Counted from the stretch's first letter, positions 10,812 to 22,065 are shown. The stretch is DNA of 64,000 nucleotides from Plantago ovata (GCA_028274465.1 CM051458.1:28160692-28224691), one strand, 5' to 3'. The notes: generated from the sequence alone by a model not told the origin. Numbers and translations are program-made.

Positions 10812-11670
10812 CACCACTCCCTTGGTCCCTAGAAAACGTGCCTCTTGATCTTCCTTCTTCAGCCAAGGACTTACGTCTCGAGCAAACGGTAGTCTTATGC
10901 TCTTTACTACCGCCAAGCATACACTCTGTTTCCTCCAACAATGCTTCCCTTCATGAGTTGTTCCCCGCAGAAGTTGCGATTCCTTCGAGATGACGGTTCA
11001 ATACTTTCAGCCACATGACGAGGTCGAATTTCTTGTTGATTGTGTGAATACTTCGATGGCAAATGACGATCCTTGCTACTCATGTGACCATAACTCCCTT
11101 TCCGGATCGGTGTGGTTCATAACTCTCAAGTTCTCCCAAACCATCCTCTACTCCCGCAGCTCTTTCAACGGCCTTCGCGTAGGTACACATTTCAATCCCA
11201 AACAAGTTGTATCGATCTCTGACTTCAAACCCTTCACGAAAAGTCATACATTCTCCCTCTCGTCGTTCTCGAAGTGTGGTACGTACTTCAACAATCGCGT
11301 AAACCCAACAACATTCATCCTACCTTGCACCAAATGAGGCATGAATTTGTCGGTGAATTCTTTCTCGAGAAACGCATTAAGTGCGGTCGACTTGTCCCAA
11401 TCTCCACTTCGTGTCCATTGTTTTCCACCGGTTTCTTGACTCCCCCTTGAACTGGAATGCTACGAGCTCAATCTTCCTTTCATTAGGGTAATGAAAAATC
11501 GAGATCGAATTCTCCATACTCTCCAGCCAAAACTCAGCCTTACGAGCATTCGATGCCCCATCAAACCTTTCAGGACGGAATCGAGCAAAATGTGCAGCTA
11601 CTTGGTCGATCGTTAGTGGCAGTGGCGGTGGCGGCTGAAGAGTATGGAGAATTTGATCTCGATTTTTCAT
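10812..11670 (-). pseudogene. Gypsy gag relic (retrotransposon gag domain)
   Basis: On the minus strand the clearest frame (11670 to 11377) reads FRPERFDGASNARKAEFWLE followed by an aliphatic and FQFKGESRNRW stretch, characteristic of plant gypsy gag proteins. The next 400 bases continue the same domain in shifted frames (FLEKEFTDKFMP, then YVPHFENDERE, then VKGLKSEID). At least two frameshifts break it. The C-terminus reaches the gag-protease junction, where copia A inserted. Gag would form the particle shell; this copy is dead. Confidence 0.75.
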
Positions 11671-11946
11671 TACCCTGATGAAAGGAAGACACTTTGAGCC
11701 ATTGCTATGTTTTTGATGTGTTATCTTATGCTTCTTTAATGAATTTCTTACATATGCTTATCGTTTCATTTTCAATTTAAGTCTGCCTTGTATGCTAGGT
11801 TAGACACACTCGAGGATTTACTTATTGATCAGTTACTATCTTACTAATGACCGCCTAATTTGGATTTGACCTTAGAAATTTTGTTTACTTTTTCTTGTCA
11901 CATGCTCACACACGATTAGATTGACTTTAAGTTAGTGCCTTAGTAC

Positions 11947-14629
11947 TGTAACGGTATCAGTTTTTAAAAAACAAATAATTTTCTTGAAAATAGAATATTC
12001 GAAATAATTCAAAAAGCAACGGTCGGCAATAAATGCCATAACAATCTTTGGCACTACAGCGCTAACAGAAACGAGTTAATCCAATGGTAACTTTAAAAGT
12101 CAAAAAGGAATAATGACTAGCGAAGAAAAGTAAAGAGTTTCATCTTCTTATTTAAAAACAAAAAAAAACCCAATTGACACCCAGACCCTTCTCTCAGTCG
12201 CTGGCATCCTACTCGCGTGCGTCCTCCGTAGTATCTGGAAGGAAGGAATTTTTGAAAACAAAGAGAGTGTGAGATAAAGGATCTCAGTGAGGTTCTAACT
12301 TAACAAACAGAAAAGTAAACAGTTTTGAAAACAAAATCATTTGCAGCAGGTAAGATAGCAAACAGAACACATAACAGAACAGATAAGACGAAGTCCGTTG
12401 GTGCAGCCCGCCTTGTTACTCCTACTACCAGATTTCCCTTATAGCTCCCTCCAGAGGGTATACAACTCCGGACAAAAACAGAAACCCCCGTGTACTTTGG
12501 GGAAACAGAACCTACGACCCTAATAGACCTCAGCGACTTCTACCTCGCGCCTAATAGGGATTAGACTAGGAAATAACCAAATAAACTCGATAGTCCTCAC
12601 TACCCAAGTCTACCTAATACGACCTAATCGACCGTTCACACAGAAACAGAGACAGAACAGATACAGAGAACAGAACAAACAGATAACAATAATCAGTTCT
12701 CGAGGCATCAAGAAATGTTCCTTCAGAAGAGTTAATCCAGATTAGAGTAGTATCCAACAGAGATAAGTAAATAGTCATACTTAGAACTTAGATACTTTTA
12801 CGCGGAAGCATACAGTATAACAAAACATATATTAATAGACAGATTGCAGCGAACTTACGAGCTAACGAAAGACGGAGAACCTAAATAGGAAGTAACTAGT
12901 TACACTCTAGAAGTCGAACGAACGGAAAATAAAAGGTCGGTAAAGAAATGGCAAAGGACGGGCTCGAACTCGGGACCACTAAGTTAGTCAAGTACTACCT
13001 AACAAACTAAGCTAGCAAGGCAGACACTACAAAAGTACCAAAGTAGAAACTATTTAACTTGAAACGTTTTCAGAAAACACTCTTTCATTCTCTAAAAATT
13101 ACTAAAATACCCTCAGAGGTAAATTACAAAACAGTACTACACTTTCACCAAATTCCAGAACAGTCCTCAAAGGCAAACTCGATTTAACATAACAGTTTAG
13201 TCCAGAACATGGGAAATTACCAATTCAGCCCTCAAAGTAAAATTAGGAAAAATCCCTTTTAAAATTCAGAAAACACAAACAAGTCCCACAACTTTCAGAA
13301 TGCAAAACAGCCTAGCGGTTCCAGAATTACGAAAAGTACAGAACCGTCAAGAACTTTTAGAAAATACAGTTTAACCTCAACAATTTTAATAACTAACAAA
13401 ACAATCTTTTCGAGGCTCAAGAATCCGGATCAGCTCACAGTTTTGCAACAACCAGGTTCAGTCCACGGTTTAACATGCATTTCAAATCAGTCCAGGTCAA
13501 AAGCATAATTTACAGAACTGCCACTAAGTCTTAATGATTCCAGAATGGTCCCTTAAAGGTTTTAGAAATCACAAAACAACCCCCAAACAAATCCTAAGTG
13601 CCAAAACAGTCCCATAAGTAAATGTCAGTCAAAAATAGTCAATACGCAGTCAACCCAAGTCAAGGTCCAGGCCTAAGATTCATTTCTGGAACAGTTTCGT
13701 AGAAGGGGCAAAATGGTAAAACAGGGCAGAAATGAAAATAATTGAAAAAGCATAAAGAATCGGGTTTTACCTTCAAACTGAAACGAATGGAAGCTATTCA
13801 ATCAAAAGAACGAAATCAAATCAAGATCTGATAACAAAATGAAGAAAAGAGATGAGGAGACAGAACAGAACGGAGAAGGATAGAGCCCTGAACAAAGATG
13901 GCTTGAACAGACCGATCGGAAGAGAAGAACGAAACAGAGCAGGCTACGAACCGGCGGAGAAAGGACCGAGCCGAAACTGGAAATATACGAGAACCCAATG
14001 AAGCTTGGGGCTGGTGGCGCGGCTAAAACGGGCGGATCTTGGGCGGCGCGTGAGAGAATATAACGGAGCCAGCGGTGAATTCGCGTACTGGACGGAGCAA
14101 GGTACGGGCAGGACGGACTCGGACGGAAATGAGGTGCACGGCGCCGGAAAGGAACATCACCGAACCGATAGCATACTCACGAGCCAACCGGAGCGATACG
14201 AGCGCCGATTAATGATGATGGTGGTCGATTTGATGATGGGATGAGGCTATGGAATGGTGGCAGCACCTTGATTCAAGATATGAAGAAGAAAAGAAATAAT
14301 TTTGGTGAAGAAGCTCTAGGGAGGAGGCGGAAAGGAGAAGAGGAGGAGAAGGGGAACAAAATTTAAATGAGGGGAAATAAGTAGGATTATTAGGTTTAGG
14401 GTTTTGGAAGACTTGGGCTTTTACGAGAGTTGCGCCAAGTGAGGGTTTAGAGTCAGATTTTAAAGCTAGCCCAAAGACGAAAACAACGATCCACTACTTC
14501 TTTAGTCTTCCCTAATCGAATTCGTTCACGCGGGAAAGAAACTAATTGAATTACCAAATAAATAAATTACTCCGATAATTAATTAATTTAAAATAAAATT
14601 AAAATTAATTAGAAAAAAAAGGGGATGTT
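11947..14629 (-). repeat. 5' LTR of the gypsy remnant
   Basis: On the minus strand it starts AACATCCC at 14629 (the leading TGT is lost at a rearranged junction) and ends ACCGTTACA at 11947, giving about 2.7 kb. The first 310 bp match the truncated LTR at 937-1266. The rest is non-coding, with long A-rich stretches on the plus strand and a tRNA-like patch at 12951-13023. No intact primer-binding site was recognised just after 11947, so the inner boundary rests on the GTTACA end alone. Confidence 0.6.
12951..13023 (-). other. tRNA-like sequence inside the gypsy LTR
   Basis: Minus strand: a patch with a box-A-like TAGCTTAGTTTGTTAG and, about 30 nt later, a box-B-like GAGTTCGAGCC. Length and spacing fit a tRNA of about 72 nt. 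The T-stem does not pair well and the acceptor ends do not match, so it is not a functional tRNA gene. It may be a decayed tRNA-derived insertion or chance-retained Pol III boxes. Confidence 0.4.
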
Positions 14630-14636
14630 GCTAATG

Positions 14637-15337
14637 CACAGTGTGTTACATGTTTGATGCTTAGGCAAGAGAAAATTGAGTACGTCTTGGATGAGCAATC
14701 CCCACTCCTCCTACTGTTGCTGCTGAGCTTGCTAAGTTTGACAAAGCTGCTCACCAGAAGCACAAAGATGATGATGCTAATGCACAGTGTGTTATGCTAG
14801 CTGCAATGACTATGGAGCTGCAAAGGCAACATGAAAACATGATGCCATATGAAATGTTTGAGCACCTCAAAAGCCTCTTTGGAACTGTTTCTAAGAGTGT
14901 TGAATTTGATCTTCTTAGAGAAATCTTCAAAATGAGGATGTCTGAAGGAGGGAATGTATCTGAACACGTGCTCAAGATGATTCTCATTGAGAAACTGGCA
15001 ACTGCTGGAATCAAATTTGAGAACCGTGTTTCAGTCATCATCATCCTTCAGTCATTGCCGGATTCATATTCCACATTCATCATGAATTACAATATGAATT
15101 CCAAAGATGCTACACTGCCTGAAGTCCATAATATGCTTAAGACCTATGAACAGGCTCAACCTAAGAGGAAGTCTGTTATACTGGTTGGATCATCTGCGGA
15201 GGCTCACCCTAAGGGATATGTTTCAAAGGGTAAGGTTAAGCAAAACAAGAAGCCAAAGGTTGGACCTAAGGCTAAGGCTTTTAAGCGTAAGACTGGAAAT
15301 CAGAAGAAGGTGGTTGTTAGGAAACTTGTAATTTTGA
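14637..15337 (+). pseudogene. Copia gag fragment (UBN2-type), cut by an assembly gap
   Basis: Frames joined by one frameshift near 14695 read RQEKIEYVLDE, then the UBN2-type gag core (MPYEMFEHLKSLFG, LATAGIKFENRV, LQSLPDSYSTFI) and a Lys-rich linker. It is the same gag type as the partial gag of copia A (LQSLPSSYSQFI) but clearly different in sequence, and unlike the gag of copia C. The expected zinc knuckle and pol would lie in the gap from 15338. The left edge abuts the gypsy LTR through a 19-bp repeated junction (14630-14648 and 14776-14794). Confidence 0.8.
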
Positions 15338-15437
15338 NNNNNNNNNNNNNNNNNNNNNNNNNNNNNNNNNNNNNNNNNNNNNNNNNNNNNNNNNNNNNNN
15401 NNNNNNNNNNNNNNNNNNNNNNNNNNNNNNNNNNNNN
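15338..15437. other. Assembly gap of 100 N
   Basis: Exactly 100 N, the usual placeholder for a gap of unknown size. Sequence to the left is plus-strand copia gag and to the right is the 3' end of a minus-strand Sirevirus-like element, so missing sequence or a scaffold join is likely. Confidence 0.98.
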
Positions 15438-16095
15438 TTGCCATCAACATCTCACACTTTGCAGTGTCAAGATATGACGGAGGACATAGGTTTTCGCAGT
15501 TCTGTCGTTTTTCAACACAACTTTCGTTGTGTTTGTGGCCGGAGTCACAGGACGCAGTGTGTGTTTTCAGCAACTGTCAACCTTTGACGACTTAGAAGAC
15601 TGTCTCTTTGGAGCATTTCTTTTATAGAGCAAGAAAATGTGTACGAAAGAGATAGTTTGCTTTTTGACCGGAGGTACAGTAGATTCAGGCTAAAATTTGC
15701 AGAGAAAGGAAATGTGAGTTAAAGAATTTTGTCATTCTCTAACTCCTTCTTTATATAGTGTCTCTGGTGTGTGAGAAACTCAATCGATTTGAGCTCTCAG
15801 CAAGGGTAAAACAGAGAAACACTGGATGGAGTTGTGGAGCCTTTGCATTGAATGCGTAGTGGCCCACTAACTAAAACCGTCAGAGCACTCTCTCTCTTTG
15901 TTTTGTTAACCGTTAGATTAGTAACTCCTTTTAATCAATGGCCACGATTGAATTTCATGTCATGATTATGCGAGTTTATCTGTGCCAGATTAACGTCACA
16001 AATTGATTTTACCGAGTTTTAAGGGATAGATTGCTTGCTGAAATAGACAAGAATCTTTTCAGCGAGTTTGAATTATCAACCTAGATACTTGCTGA
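15438..16095 (-). repeat. Probable 3' LTR (partial) of the Sirevirus-like element
   Basis: Lies after the purine tract AAGTAAGGGGGAAC (minus, about 16112-16099). A minus-strand TATA box CTATATAAAG occurs at 15748-15757. It shares only general layout with the opposite LTR-like region (for example a GCTTTGCAT..AATGC word about 100 bp upstream of the TATA box in each), so it is not a near-identical LTR partner. Truncated by the gap. Confidence 0.45.
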
Positions 16096-16118
16096 AAGTT
16101 CCCCCTTACTTAGATATC

Positions 16119-16510
16119 TCATAATTTTAAGTTTAAAAGATATTTCTGATTTCCCGTATCAGTAAATTCTTTTGTACTTGAGATATCCTTTGGTAAAATC
16201 TGAGAGATGAGCTTTGCTCTTTTTCTGAGTTCCCGTCTCAGAAAATTCCTTTGATACTTGAATACCTGTTTCAGTATCTTTGATTGTCTGAATGCCTTTT
16301 TCAGCAATCCTTAAGCTCTTTCTCTTACTGAGTGCCTGTCTCAGCAAGTGATCAAGTTTCCTAACAAATACCCGTTTTGAAGGAATTACTTGCTGAATGC
16401 CTGTTTCAGCAAACATGTAGTGACTTATCATTTCTTAGAAGAAATCAGTGACTGAGTCTTTTAAACAGGAATACTTTGGCTTGCTGAATACCTGTTTCAG
16501 CATTCTGCCA
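16119..16510 (-). repeat. Array of short imperfect hairpins after the Sirevirus-like pol
   Basis: About eight copies of a palindromic word of the form GCTGAAACAGGTATTCAGC (minus strand) occur every 40-70 bp, the best near 16485-16503, 16391-16411, 16325-16348, 16283-16305 and 16251-16277. Each can fold with arms GCTGAA/TTCAGC around an ACAGGTA-like loop. Translated, one frame repeats the pentapeptide ETGIQ (AETGIQ, AEKGIQ, TETGIQ, SETGTQ). It lies between the RNase H stop and the 3' purine tract. Confidence 0.7.
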
Positions 16511-16520
16511 AGTGTATCCT

Positions 16521-18621
16521 TTATTGAGGTAGTTCAATCAATCCAAGGTTATACCTTAGCATTGCGAACCTATTATCCGGTAGGGGCTTGGTAAAGATGT
16601 CAGCAAGCTGATCATCAGTGCCTACTTTCACAACCTCAATATCACCTTTTTCCACATGATCTCTAATGAAATGATGTCTAATATCAATGTGCTTAGTCCT
16701 AGAGTGAAACTTAGGATTTTGCGTGATTGCAATAGCACTTGTATTATCACAAAAGATTGGTGTTTTCTTTGCAGAAATACCATAATCTCTTAATTGTTGC
16801 TGAATCCAAGGATTTGAGCTGTGCAACAACCAGCTGCAATGTATTCAGATTCAGTAGATGAATTGGCAACACAGGTTTGCTTCTTGCTGAACCATGATAT
16901 TAATCTAGTACCCAAAAACTGACAAGTTCCAGAGGTACTTTTTCTATCAAGAGTTGATCCTCCATGATCAGCATCAGAATAACCAACCAATTCAAGTCCA
17001 GAATCTTTAGGATACCATAATCCAACATTGACTGTACCTTTAACATATTTCAGTTTCTTGATTGCCTTTTGTAGTGTGATTCTCTTGGATCAGATTGGAA
17101 TCTTGCACACACACAAACAGCATACTGAATGTCAGGTCTACTTGCTGTTAGATACAACAAGGAACCAATGAGCTTCCTATACTTGTGTTCTTCAACACTT
17201 TTGTCCTCTTTAGTATAGCCCAATTTGGTACCAACACTCATAGGGATCTTTTCAGGTTTCTCATCCTCTTTGATCCTAAACTTTATGAGCATTTCTTTCG
17301 CATACTTTGCTTGATTTATGAATATTCCATCTTTGAGTTGCTTGACTTGCAATCCTAGGAAATAATTCAATTTTCCCATCATACTCATTTCAAACTTATT
17401 TGTCATGAGTTTGGCAAAATCATCACAAAGTTGCTTGTCCTTAGATCCAAAAATTATGTCATCCACATAAATTTGAACTAAGAGTATTTTACCATCATGG
17501 TTCATGGTAAATAAGGTTTTGTCAACTTCACCTTTCTTGAAACCATTTTCCAGCAAGAACTTAGCCAAGGTATCATACCATGCTCTTGGTGCTTGCTTTA
17601 GACCATATACAGCTTTCTGAAGCTTGTATACCATCTTGATTTCTGAGGGAAGTTCAAAGCCAGGGGGTTGTTCTAGGTAGACTTCTTCAGCAAGTTCACC
17701 ATTTAAGAATGCACTTTTAACATCCATTTGGTAAACAATGAAGTCATTGTGAGCAGCAAAGGCCAAGAAAAGCCTAATTGCATCCAATCTTGCAACTGGT
17801 GCATAAGACTCATCATAGTCCAATCCTTCAGTCTGACAGTAACCTTGAGCAACTAAGCGTGCTTTATTTCTTGTTACTTCACCAGACTCGCTCAGCTTGT
17901 TTCTGAACACCCACTTTGTACCAATAGCTTTCTTGTCTTCAGCAAGTGGCACAAGTTTCCAGACTTTGTTTCTTTCAAATTGATCCAGTTCTTCTTGCAT
18001 TGCCTTTATCCATTCAGAATGCTTTAAAGCTTCTTCTATGGTTTTAGGTTCAATTTCTGAAACAAAGCAAGAGAATAATGATTCTACTTCTACGACAGTT
18101 GCTTCTTCAGCAAGTCCATGAGTAGCTTTGGATCTAGTCACTTGGCGTTTATTAATATCGCCAATCATATCCGTAGAGGGATGATCTCTAATCCATTTAT
18201 TAACAGGTTTTCTGTTTGTTGGATCAGGATATGTTTGCTCATCAGCATGTGACTCTTCAGTATGTACTTGTTCAGTACTACTGGGAATTTGTGTCTCTGC
18301 TGAGATTTGTTCATCAGCAACTGCTTGTTCAGCATTGCTCGATTGAGGTAGTTCATCAGCAGGCACTGGAGATTGCGTAATTTCAGCAACTTCCGGAGCA
18401 ACCGCGTCTTTTGCTGGAAATTCTTTGTCGTGAACTATATTTATCTTGTCATGACTAGGGGGAGGAGAGTCATTGTCAGAATCATCATTTAGTTCAATTG
18501 ACTTGATTTGCCTAGCATCAGATTCAGTTCTTTGCTCATGTATGATTAGCTTTTTCATACATTCTGATATTTCTTCTTCAGCAGGCACACCTTGTGACTT
18601 TTCGTAGAATACAACATGCAC
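16521..18621 (-). pseudogene. RT-RNase H region of the Sirevirus-like element
   Basis: The RT frame (18621 to 17050) is long and well kept: [24 protein letters not shown] with the first catalytic Asp, then [11 protein letters not shown] and [10 protein letters not shown] with the YVDD motif. An acidic/Gln-rich linker precedes RT. After SHYK near 17070 a frameshift breaks into the connection domain. RNase H follows in two frames (16990 to 16790, YSDADHGG...STESEYIAA; 16829 to 16521, FCDNTSAI...HHFIRDHV...DIFTKPL), separated by another frameshift near 16810. The RT motif itself is intact, unlike copia A and D. Confidence 0.88.
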
Positions 18622-19544
18622 TGATTCTTCAATCTTTTGTGCCTTTTGTTGTAAACTCTATAAGCTTTACTATGCAAGGAGTAGCCGAGAAATATCGCTT
18701 CGTCTGCTTTTGGTTGAAATGTTCTTAGGTATTCTCTACCATTGTTAAGAACGAAACACTTGCAACCAAATACTCTTAGATGAGTGATGTTAGGAGGTCT
18801 TCCAACAAACAATTCATAAGGAGTTTTGTTGTATTCCTTAGTAATCAAACATCTATTTTGAGTATAACAGGCGGTATTAATCGCTTCAACCCAATAAGCC
18901 TCACTTATTTCAGTGTCAGCAAGCATTGTTCTTGCGGCTTCTTTCAGGGTACGATTCTTCCGTTCAGCAACACCGTTTTGCTGTGGTGTTCTTACTGAGG
19001 ATAACTGATGTTGTATACCTTTTGAGGTACAATATTCAGTTATGTACTGGTTTACAAACTCAGTACCATGGTCTGTCCTTATGACTTTTACCTTGTCATT
19101 TTTCATGACTTCAAGCTTATTCAGCAAGTTAGGTATTTCAGTCTTGGTTTCAGATTTGTGCTTGATGAATACTACCCAAGTGAATCTTGAATAGTCATCT
19201 ACCACGACTAGACCATACTTCTTACCAGCATAGCTTATTGAAGAAGATTCAAACAAGTCCATGAAGTATCCTTTGTCAGCAAACTGACTCATGTTGAAAA
19301 GGTTAAACTTAAGATTTTTTACATAAAGAACTCCAGTAATGGTTATACATCCTAACTTCACATCACCATAGCCTTTAGTAGAACTGGAGCCTCCACCAGC
19401 AAACCTTATTGTTGGACCTTTAGACCACCGTCTATAGTTTATAAGGTTGTTCTTGTTGCCCGTCATGTGCTTTCCACAACCACTATCAAAGTGCCAGATT
19501 GCATCGTTTGTCTCCGTGGCTGAAGTCTGCACAATCAAGAGCAA
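18555..19544 (-). pseudogene. Protease-integrase region of the Sirevirus-like element, zinc domain deleted
   Basis: Begins near the aspartic protease motif (WHFDSGCGKHMTG). It then passes from SQFADKGYFM directly to DLFESSSISYAGKKYGL, so the GAG-pre-integrase HHCC domain and its linker, normally about 100 residues, are deleted in frame. The integrase core remains: VVVDDYSRFTW, IRTDHGTEF and PQQNGVAERKNRT, with the catalytic Asp and Glu positions kept. The end runs into the RT frame through a frameshift near 18640. The missing zinc domain should abolish normal integrase function. Confidence 0.82.
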
Positions 19545-19549
19545 ACAAG

Positions 19550-21977
19550 TTAATTATCCAATAATGGATGTCCATTAACATGTTCAAGAATGCGTCCAGT
19601 GGAAACCCAAGTCTTAAGTTTTTCCACTTTGACTTGTTTTCTACTTGCTGAGGAACTAGGAGGTTTTGAGCTGAAAGACTTTTGACTCGTGCTGGTCAAA
19701 TCCACTTTCTGATGTGGTGTCTTGCTCGGTTGACCTTTTTGCTGAACATACTTTTCAGTAAGTTCTTTTCTAGCAAGGTTCCTTCTAGCCCTAGCATTAA
19801 GATTCTTTTCAGAATTCTTAGGCTTGATTTTATTCATCTCTTTGAAGTATCTTTGCTGACTTTGCTTATACTCATGAAAGAGTTGACTTTGCTTGGTTTT
19901 GAAACCGAGTCCACTTTTCGGAGAATGCTGAGCTTTAGCGTCAGCAACCTTACTTGATTCAGGTTTGTCAGCAAAGGACTTCTGATTACTTTTAGTAATC
20001 TTGCCTTTAGTCTTAACAACTTGCTTTTCAGCAACTTGTTTGGCGGGATGCTTCACAACATCCTTTTTCTTTCCAGTTTGCTTCTCAGCAACCTGTTTTC
20101 CTTTTAAAGTCTTGTTACTTTGAGTAGCAACAGCGGGCTTTATGGTCATAGGTACTTGATTGCTTGTTTCAGCAACCTTAGATTGACCAAACTGATAGAT
20201 TTCTGGTAGACCACTATCAGTAGCACGTACAAAGGAGATGGTGATTTATCTTTTCTCAAGATTTCTATAGCATCACCTTCATACGTTGCGCCTAAACCTT
20301 CTTTCTGAGATGGGTCTCTCAAATAAGAGTTTAGTTCAGTCAGCGTATTACTTGCATCCACATAAGATTTGAAATTGATTTCATCTTTTTCATCTCTTGG
20401 ATTTCAGCAAGTAACTTTAGAATTGAGGACTGATATTCTTCCAATTCTAATGCCATTTGAGAATTCTTCTCTGTAGCTTCAGCAATCAACTTCTTAAGAC
20501 GCCTTATTTCAGCATCCTTTTCTTCTGTTTCTTCCTTCAGCAAGACGTACTTTTCAGTAGTCTGCTTGGTCAGAATTTCAGCAAATTGTAGTTTCTCTTG
20601 CTGTCTGCTCAGAGTTTTCTCAAATCTTTCGATTTCTCCTTGAATCTTGTCAAGGTCAATCTCGTCTTCACTTTCTGAGTCTGAGTCAGAGGTAGGGTTG
20701 TTTACCTGACCGGCCATGAGGCAGAATTCGTAGTTTGACACATCTGGATAAGCTTCCATAGCTATTCCACAAACTTCTTTGCCAATCTCCACGTCTAGAG
20801 TGGCTTCTTCATCGTCGGTGTCTGAACTTTCATCCTCACTGTCTTCGGAGCTAGTATCAATACACAATGCATCGATTTTTGCTTGAAGCTTCTTCTTTTC
20901 TTCAGCAATAAAAGCTCTTTTGAACTTCTTCTTCTTTTCAGCAGATTTGCCTTTCAGCAAAGGGCAATTAGCTTTGAAGTGTCAAGGCTTTTTGCAGTAA
21001 AAACATAGATCATTTCCAACTGCTGGTTCTTCTGATGAAGTAGCTTGCTGAGCTTGCTTGTTCAGCGAGCAGTCTCATTCTTGTACTTATGGTAGTTGTT
21101 ACCAAGATGCTTTTTCAGCTTCTCTTTTGCTTTTCGCCTTTCAAGTTCCTTGCTGATGAATTTCTTCATGTTTTTGACAACCAAAGAGTTTTCATCAGTA
21201 GGTTCTTTTTCATTCTTCTTTTCAGAAGATGACGGCTTTGCAGCAAGAGCAACGTTTTGCGATTTTTCAGCAAATACATTTTCTCTTTGCTTTGTCTCAT
21301 AGTTGACAGTAGCAAGATGAGAGAACAACTCTGTTGGTGTAATGTCTGGCATTCTTGATTATAATAGAAATTCTGAGTGTGGATCCATTCTTGATTCAGA
21401 CTTCTGATGATAGTTTTCACTTCTCAGATCTGAGTAAAGGTTTCCAACACCCAAGGCTGCCACTTCACTAACAAGAGTTGTGAAACTGAAATCCAAGTCT
21501 TCCAGTGACTCGTTTGTACCTTGCTTAAAGTTTTGAAACTTTAATTTAAGTACTTCAAGTTTGTTTTCCTTGGTCTTGTCAAATCCAGCACAAAGATCTT
21601 GAACCATTTCCAAGCCTCCTTGCAGTCTTAGCACCCCACAGTTTGCACTGTATGGTATCCGGAGTTGAGCGAATGATGATATTTCTTGCTTGGCCATCAA
21701 GACGGAATCTCTTAGCTTCGTCAGAAGTCCATTCCTCTCTTGGTTTTGGAACGACAGTGTCCACCGGTTCTCCTAAGATGGTTTGCTTACCGGTAGGATC
21801 CGTGGTTTTGTGAGGAAAGCTTTTCTCAATCTTAGTGATTTTGATAGGTCCATCATTAATGATAGTAACCATCTCATCACTAATGGCCTCAAGATGTAGC
21901 ATCATGTTGTTTCGCCATTTCTCATAATTTTCCAGCTTCAGCAAGGGAGCATCTCCTAAAAGACATCCTGTCAGCAA
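19550..21977 (-). pseudogene. Gag region of the Sirevirus-like element
   Basis: Five successive frames. 21977-21579 holds the gag N-terminus (LKLENYEKWRNNMMLHLE, then WTSDEAKRFRLDGQARNI). After a frameshift near 21640, 21700-21359 continues (LEVLKLKFQNFKQG...LEDLDFSFTTLV). 21352-21062 is Lys-rich. A zinc knuckle follows (CFYCKKP, stop, HFKANC) with TGA at 20984-20982 at the Gly position. 20960-20340 is acidic and then strongly coiled-coil (SDSDSESEDE, then heptads), and 20149-19550 is a basic Lys-rich tail. The related plus-strand copy at 62741 has GGA at the stop position. The start is 85 bp from the PBS. Not translatable as one protein. Confidence 0.8.
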
Positions 21978-22065
21978 AGCACTACCAAACTGATCAAGTG
22001 ATAGTGATATACGGAAAGCACCTGAGGGGATCTAGGTTCAGTGCTGAAGGTTTAAAGAACCTCGC

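Larger units (their letters stand above)
937..14629 (-). mobile_element. Degenerate Ty3/gypsy LTR retrotransposon, interrupted by copia A
   Basis: Read on the minus strand this runs: long LTR (14629 to 11947), gag relic (11670 to 10812), a short 3' tail (1623 to 1267) ending in a purine tract, then the start of a second LTR (1266 to 937). Both LTR copies share about 310-330 bp beginning with the (TGT)AACATCCC end typical of plant gypsy LTRs. Once copia A and one TSD copy are removed, only about 1.5 kb of internal sequence remains. Protease, RT, RNase H and integrase are absent. The gag resembles plant chromovirus/Tekay-type gag, but the lineage is an inference because no RT survives. The element was already in place when copia A inserted. 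Confidence 0.75.

Noticed and set aside
10990..11337. 115-codon plus-strand frame as a gene
   Set aside because: It is the antisense of the gypsy gag relic, which reads sensibly on the minus strand.
12951..13023. Functional tRNA gene
   Set aside because: Acceptor and T-stem do not pair, so only box-like words remain.
15338..15437. A real low-complexity feature
   Set aside because: It is 100 N, an assembly placeholder.
16140..16510. CRISPR-like repeat array
   Set aside because: Repeats are imperfect hairpins with variable spacing inside a plant retrotransposon; CRISPR arrays do not occur here.
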